From NCBI RefSeq assembly GCF_019392245.1, contig NZ_JAHXRL010000010.1, positions 1-64,000 of the forward strand: 64,000 nucleotides of DNA, in the 5' to 3' direction. The translations under genes and the position numbers were made by a program. This DNA is from Sulfitobacter sp. CW3. Lineage in GTDB: Bacteria > Pseudomonadota > Alphaproteobacteria > Rhodobacterales > Rhodobacteraceae. Shown here piece after piece: positions 60,847-64,000 of this stretch. Positions within the stretch are counted from its first letter, which is position 1. Each line of letters opens with the position of its first letter. The notes under the pieces are model-generated. The model saw nothing but the letters and a program-made list of their open reading frames with translations, had not been told where the DNA came from and made no database searches.

Positions 60847-60848
60847 CT

Positions 60849-61352
60849 TTAGTTGGCTTCGCAGTTTGCAGCACGATGTGCCCTATGCGCGGCCGCAATC
60901 TGATTTCCCATGTCCTTTTGGTAGCTATTGAGGACTTCGTATTGCGCCTCATCCATGCTTTCTGCGGGTGCTCCAGTCATGTCGATTGCAAACTCGTCAA
61001 ACGTCATAAGCTGCGTGAGGCACCCACACGTTCCATTTTCGATCTGTTGTTGTTTGAGGAACGTCACATAGGCTTTCCGCGCGAAACCCCATGCGAAAGG
61101 TTTTGATGCCAAGATTCCGCTTCGGTCTGGCTCACGATTGCAATTTGCTTCGCTTGCACCAGCAAAGAACAGCAGTTGGCGTCTTTGCATCTCTTTCATG
61201 ACTGCCAGTAGTCGCAAGCTGTCGTCAGTGTTGACAGCATCCACTGCACTCTCTTGGAGTTGCTGAGACGACTGGCCTTCAATATCTTGCGCGGCAAGCG
61301 GCGAGGCAAACTGTATTCCAACGAGCAATGTAAAAATAGCGCGAGACATCAT
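60849..61352 (-). CDS. Unknown exported protein inside the virB operon (167 aa)
   Basis: A 167-residue protein with a signal peptide (MMSRAIFTLLVGIQFASPLA, cleaved after AQ). It has a Cys pair C-G-C in ENGTCGCLTQLM and another Cys in EANCNREPD, and the rest is helical. It sits between virB5 and virB6, a position often held by an entry-exclusion or small T4SS-associated protein, but I see no match. It overlaps virB5 by four bases, so it is expressed with the operon. Confidence 0.55.
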   Translation of the reverse strand: MMSRAIFTLLVGIQFASPLAAQDIEGQSSQQLQESAVDAVNTDDSLRLLAVMKEMQRRQLLFFAGASEANCNREPDRSGILASKPFAWGFARKAYVTFLKQQQIENGTCGCLTQLMTFDEFAIDMTGAPAESMDEAQYEVLNSYQKDMGNQIAAAHRAHRAANCEAN

Positions 61353-62149
61353 TCTGCCGCTCCTGAAAAATCAAAGAACGCGCGTTCCTTTGCTTGCTCA
61401 GCGGCCCAGTTGATCCCGTTTTGACCCGACGCCAGACCTTGCGCGGCGTTGAGCCGCCACATCTGCCCAAGCATGAAATTGGTCTCAGCAGCCATCCGCG
61501 TGTTAAGATCGATGGATTCCTTCATCGTCGATTGGTTGGCAATCTGACCCACCAACCCGTCAATTCTCTCGAGGCTTTGCGCGGCCTCCTCATAGGAGAG
61601 TTGCGCTGCTGCGATGGCAGTTGCATTTGCCGCAGCCGTCACAGCGATCAACCCATCCGCCGTATTGTCGGATGATGAAAGCCCCTGCAGCCGCTCTTGC
61701 GTAAACCCCGCACTTGCCAGTGTTTCACGCATCGCATCGGCTGCACGGCGCTCCCCCATTGTCACATCACCATCAAGTAAATTGTCGAGCAGACCATCAA
61801 AGTCGCCGATAGACAGTGCGTTTCTGAAACCGCTTAGATCGGTAATCTTGGCTGCCCGGCTGCGGATGTCCTCAACTGAATTGTAAAGGGACGCGATCTC
61901 GTTCAATCCCGTGATGGAACCCAGAATGTTCTCAAGATTGGTAAGTTGCTCGATTTGCAACTCAACCTGCCTTTTGAGCTCTTCAATCTGTGCAATCTGG
62001 TTTTCTGCGTCGCGCAATGCGGCCTGAAGTTGCTCCACATTCTTTGCAAGATTGGTCCCGTCTATGACCGGGACACCCTGCGCCTGCGCCGAGATTGGCA
62101 ACAACATGATGCCCAAGGCCATGATTGCTGCATTGATGCTAGCCTTCAT
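61349..62149 (-). CDS. virB5: T4SS pilus-tip protein VirB5
   Basis: A 266-residue exported helical protein. A signal peptide (MALGIMLLPISAQAQG, cleaved near residue 24) is followed by GVPVIDGTNLAKNVEQLQAA, long coiled-coil helices (QIAQIEELKRQVELQIEQL) and a C-terminal helical bundle (FMLGQMWRLNAAQGLASGQN). The VPVxDxxNLxxN start and the helix pattern are typical of VirB5/TrbJ proteins. The start overlaps the virB1 stop by 11 bases. Confidence 0.85.
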   Translation of the reverse strand: MKASINAAIMALGIMLLPISAQAQGVPVIDGTNLAKNVEQLQAALRDAENQIAQIEELKRQVELQIEQLTNLENILGSITGLNEIASLYNSVEDIRSRAAKITDLSGFRNALSIGDFDGLLDNLLDGDVTMGERRAADAMRETLASAGFTQERLQGLSSSDNTADGLIAVTAAANATAIAAAQLSYEEAAQSLERIDGLVGQIANQSTMKESIDLNTRMAAETNFMLGQMWRLNAAQGLASGQNGINWAAEQAKERAFFDFSGAAE

Positions 62150-63245
62150 CAGAGAACTCCCAGAATGTTGTGTATTGAAGGTCTTGCGCGGCAGAGTTCA
62201 TTCCGGCTGCCGCTTCGACTTTGACGTGGGCCGCCCGCATCCGCAGGGTCAGAGCCATCAGCCGCGCACGCTCCGCCATCATGTAGGTATTGTGATCAAC
62301 AGCCTGTTTGGCCGAATTTGGCTTGGACTGACGCAGCAACTCGGAAACCCGACGCATTGCCTGATCCACCTGCCCGCTTTGATAGGCCCCATATCCGTTA
62401 GAGGCGTCGGCCCAATTCCCCCAGGCAGCGTTTGCACCGTCAATGCCGTTGAGGGAGCCTGTCATGTCCGCCCCTGTGATAATGCTCAGATATTCGTCAT
62501 AGTAGCCCCGGATCCGGCGCACGTAATTTTGCGTTTCCTCAAACGGCGGTATGCCACCATATTTGTTCACATTGCCGGGCCCCGCGTTATAGGCCGCAAG
62601 GGCATGGTCTATCCGGCCATAGGTATTGAGCTGGGTGGTAATGTAGCGCGCACCTCCGTCCAGGTTTTGCCATGGGTCTCTTGGATCTACGCCGAGATCG
62701 GCGGCCGTACCCGGCATAAGCTGACAAAAGCCACGCGCACCGACATGGCTTACGGCAGCATTATTGAACCGGCTTTCCTGTTTGATCAAAGACTGAAACA
62801 GAATGCGCCAGGTGGTCGGCGTTAGTCCAACCCTACGCACACCCGCATGGTTCTCGTACCGCGCCGCAGTGGTGATAATCATCTGCTCGACAGATGCATT
62901 GTCGCCAAACAACCGCTGCTGGTCCGGATGATCTTCCTCTATTGGAAATGTCGCGGCAGCACCTGGCATACCGCCGCCACCTGTCTCGAAACCGGAGATG
63001 TCAGTTGTGCCTGTTGTCTGTTCCAGAAACCGTTCAAAAGCGTCGAGCTGATCTTGTTCCAGCGTGCTCTGCTCATCCCGAGTGGTCAGCTTCGTCCCTT
63101 GTTCAGTGAAGTCACGCGCGCGCTCTGAAAGCCGCGAGATGGCGTTTGAAAGGCGGGTGCCATCCACAATCGGCACCCCCTGCCCCCAAACAGGACTGGC
63201 CAGCACAATCAGCAGACCGAATTTTGTGAGACCAATCCCTTTCAT
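62139..63245 (-). CDS. virB1: T4SS lytic transglycosylase VirB1, fused to VirB5-like ends
   Basis: A 368-residue exported protein. The SLT domain holds the catalytic Glu in SLIKQESRFNNAAVSHVGAR, then GFCQLMPGTAADLGVDPRDP and AYNAGPGNVNKYGG, typical for enzymes that cut peptidoglycan for T4SS assembly. The N-terminal 60 residues (GVPIVDGTRLSNAISRLSER) and the C-terminal 90 resemble VirB5, so the SLT domain appears placed inside a VirB5-like frame. Start at 63245 chosen for the signal peptide (MKGIGLTKFGLLIVLASPVW). Confidence 0.8.
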   Translation of the reverse strand: MKGIGLTKFGLLIVLASPVWGQGVPIVDGTRLSNAISRLSERARDFTEQGTKLTTRDEQSTLEQDQLDAFERFLEQTTGTTDISGFETGGGGMPGAAATFPIEEDHPDQQRLFGDNASVEQMIITTAARYENHAGVRRVGLTPTTWRILFQSLIKQESRFNNAAVSHVGARGFCQLMPGTAADLGVDPRDPWQNLDGGARYITTQLNTYGRIDHALAAYNAGPGNVNKYGGIPPFEETQNYVRRIRGYYDEYLSIITGADMTGSLNGIDGANAAWGNWADASNGYGAYQSGQVDQAMRRVSELLRQSKPNSAKQAVDHNTYMMAERARLMALTLRMRAAHVKVEAAAGMNSAAQDLQYTTFWEFSDEG

Positions 63246-63246
63246 C

Positions 63247-63444
63247 TCAAAAATCCACAAACCCACAGTCGTCAGCCGATGCGACAGCTGCAAACCCGCC
63301 GTACAACGACACCCTGGTTCCGTCTCTTGTAACAAACGTGTCATTGATATCCGTCCTGCCAAAACAATCCGAGCGCTTGCCCGTGCTGACCCCGGAGCAG
63401 CCCGCAACAACCGAGGCCAACAGAATTCCTGTGATCCACTTCAT
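63247..63444 (-). CDS. VirB7-like small lipoprotein
   Basis: A 65-residue lipoprotein. The signal MKWITGILLASVVAGCSG has lipobox V-V-A-G-C (Cys16); the mature part has two more Cys, in KRSDCFGR and ADDCGFVDF, as is common for VirB7, which is disulfide-linked to VirB9. The start overlaps the virB4 stop by four bases. It stands where VirB7 would be expected only loosely (VirB7 usually precedes virB8), so the name rests on size and lipobox. Confidence 0.65.
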   Translation of the reverse strand: MKWITGILLASVVAGCSGVSTGKRSDCFGRTDINDTFVTRDGTRVSLYGGFAAVASADDCGFVDF

Positions 63445-64000
63445 GCCATATGTCTCCAAAACTCGGTCTCCTTGCGCCAATTGTGAGGTGCGCGCTCTTC
63501 GCCGGTGCGCCCACCACCCAAAACTGTCAGCGCGCTTCCGAGGCCACCCAGATCCATGTCGACAAAGACGCTGTCACTTCCCGAGCGCACCAATGCGATC
63601 CGCATCGCACCGGCACCGCGTGATAGAAAATCTGCTTCGCGGTCGTTGAGCCGCAAGATTCTGTAATCCTCCGGGTTCGCACGCGCGTTTGGATACAGCA
63701 CTTGTGTGGTCACGCTTTCCGCGATGATCTGTCCCACGGAGCTCTTTTCAAGGTGGCCCGGTGTTTGGGTCAGCATGATCACGACGCAGTTCTTCTTGCG
63801 CATCGTTACAAGCCAATCATGAAGGCGCTTCTCAAACATCTCGTCGTTCAGCATCTTCCACGCTTCGTCGATAACAATCATGGTCGGCTTGCGATCCTCG
63901 ATCACCCGCTCAATCCGGCGGAAGAGATAGGCCAGAAGCGCCGAACGTTCTGTACTGAGGTCTAGAATTTCGGACATATCGAGACCCACAACCTCCTCAC
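63441..64000 (-). CDS. virB4: T4SS ATPase VirB4, C-terminal part (cut by window edge)
   Basis: The frame is open to the right edge; about 186 residues are visible, the C-terminal end of a VirB4/TrbE-type ATPase. The Walker B motif is clear in MIVIDEAWKMLND, followed by RLHDWLVTMRKKNCVVIMLT and QTPGHLEKSSVGQIIAESV. The Walker A lies beyond the window. VirB4 is the inner-membrane motor of the secretion apparatus. Its stop overlaps the small lipoprotein start. Confidence 0.9.
   Translation of the reverse strand, partial: EEVVGLDMSEILDLSTERSALLAYLFRRIERVIEDRKPTMIVIDEAWKMLNDEMFEKRLHDWLVTMRKKNCVVIMLTQTPGHLEKSSVGQIIAESVTTQVLYPNARANPEDYRILRLNDREADFLSRGAGAMRIALVRSGSDSVFVDMDLGGLGSALTVLGGGRTGEERAPHNWRKETEFWRHMA

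Noticed and set aside
1..64000. CRISPR arrays, tRNA and rRNA genes, complete insertion sequences
   Set aside because: I saw no regularly spaced repeats, no tRNA cloverleaf and no full transposase with terminal repeats; Cas4-like and Argonaute genes are not accompanied by Cas1 or Cas2.

Overview
The window looks like part of an alphaproteobacterial replicon, most likely a plasmid, chromid or integrative element of a Rhodobacterales (Roseobacter-group) bacterium. The grounds are moderate GC, dense same-strand operons with ATGA stop/start overlaps, Roseobacter-style gene families (DUF6880, DUF3141, a Pta-AckA-FabI cluster, AniA-type NirK) and a VirB-type type IV secretion (T4SS) operon running off the right edge. 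This placement is inference from protein character; no rRNA or tRNA gene is present to confirm it.

Region 1 (1-7104, + strand) is the distal half of a NADH:quinone oxidoreductase (complex I) operon, nuoD(partial)-H-J-K-L-M-N, with no nuoI between H and J, followed by a 56-residue Cys-rich protein. An APC permease (7524-8849) ends in a clear terminator.

Region 2 (8903-27437, - strand) is a long one-directional block for low-oxygen energy metabolism and copper handling. It holds NhaA, a small membrane protein, a DUF3141 PhaC-like hydrolase, a His-rich microprotein, acetate kinase, phosphate acyltransferase, a FabI paralogue, a CPx copper ATPase, copper nitrite reductase NirK, a DUF2933 protein, an ICMT-like methyltransferase, a YfcC transporter, the arginine deiminase pathway arcA-B-C fused by overlap to a cytochrome c gene, a CBS-BON protein, a DUF6629-like protein and a small K+-channel-like protein. 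Together these give ATP by substrate-level phosphorylation (arginine; acetyl phosphate), nitrite respiration and Cu export.

Region 3 (27541-39156) holds regulators and envelope/copper functions: two full ECF sigma factors with Cys-rich tails, two roughly 100-residue proteins that resemble sigma region 4 alone, a DMT transporter, an orphan Rieske protein with a CopZ-like chaperone behind a MerR-type promoter, a sialidase-fold exported protein with TlpA, an L,D-transpeptidase, an FNR-type box, a patatin-like phospholipase and a DUF6880 protein.

Region 4 (about 39.8-55.8 kb) is a defence island. It has a RelE/Phd-like toxin-antitoxin pair; a five-gene, translationally coupled operon of XRE regulator, Cas4-like nuclease, catalytic-looking long Argonaute, a 117-residue protein and a HExxH/ExxxD metallopeptidase-like protein; a PD-(D/E)XK protein facing it; several unrecognised genes; a Septu-like PtuA/PtuB pair; a remnant of a transmembrane-anchor gene; and a three-gene cassette of SAMHD1/dGTPase-like HD protein, nucleotidyltransferase and histidine phosphatase. 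The Argonaute-protease operon is the strongest candidate for a system not well described; the HD-NTase-phosphatase cassette is second.

Region 5 (55924-64000, - strand) is a VirB T4SS operon: virB4(partial)-virB7-like lipoprotein-virB1-virB5-unknown-virB6-virB8-virB9-virB10-virB11. It suggests that the island travels on a conjugative element, although no relaxase or coupling protein lies in the window.
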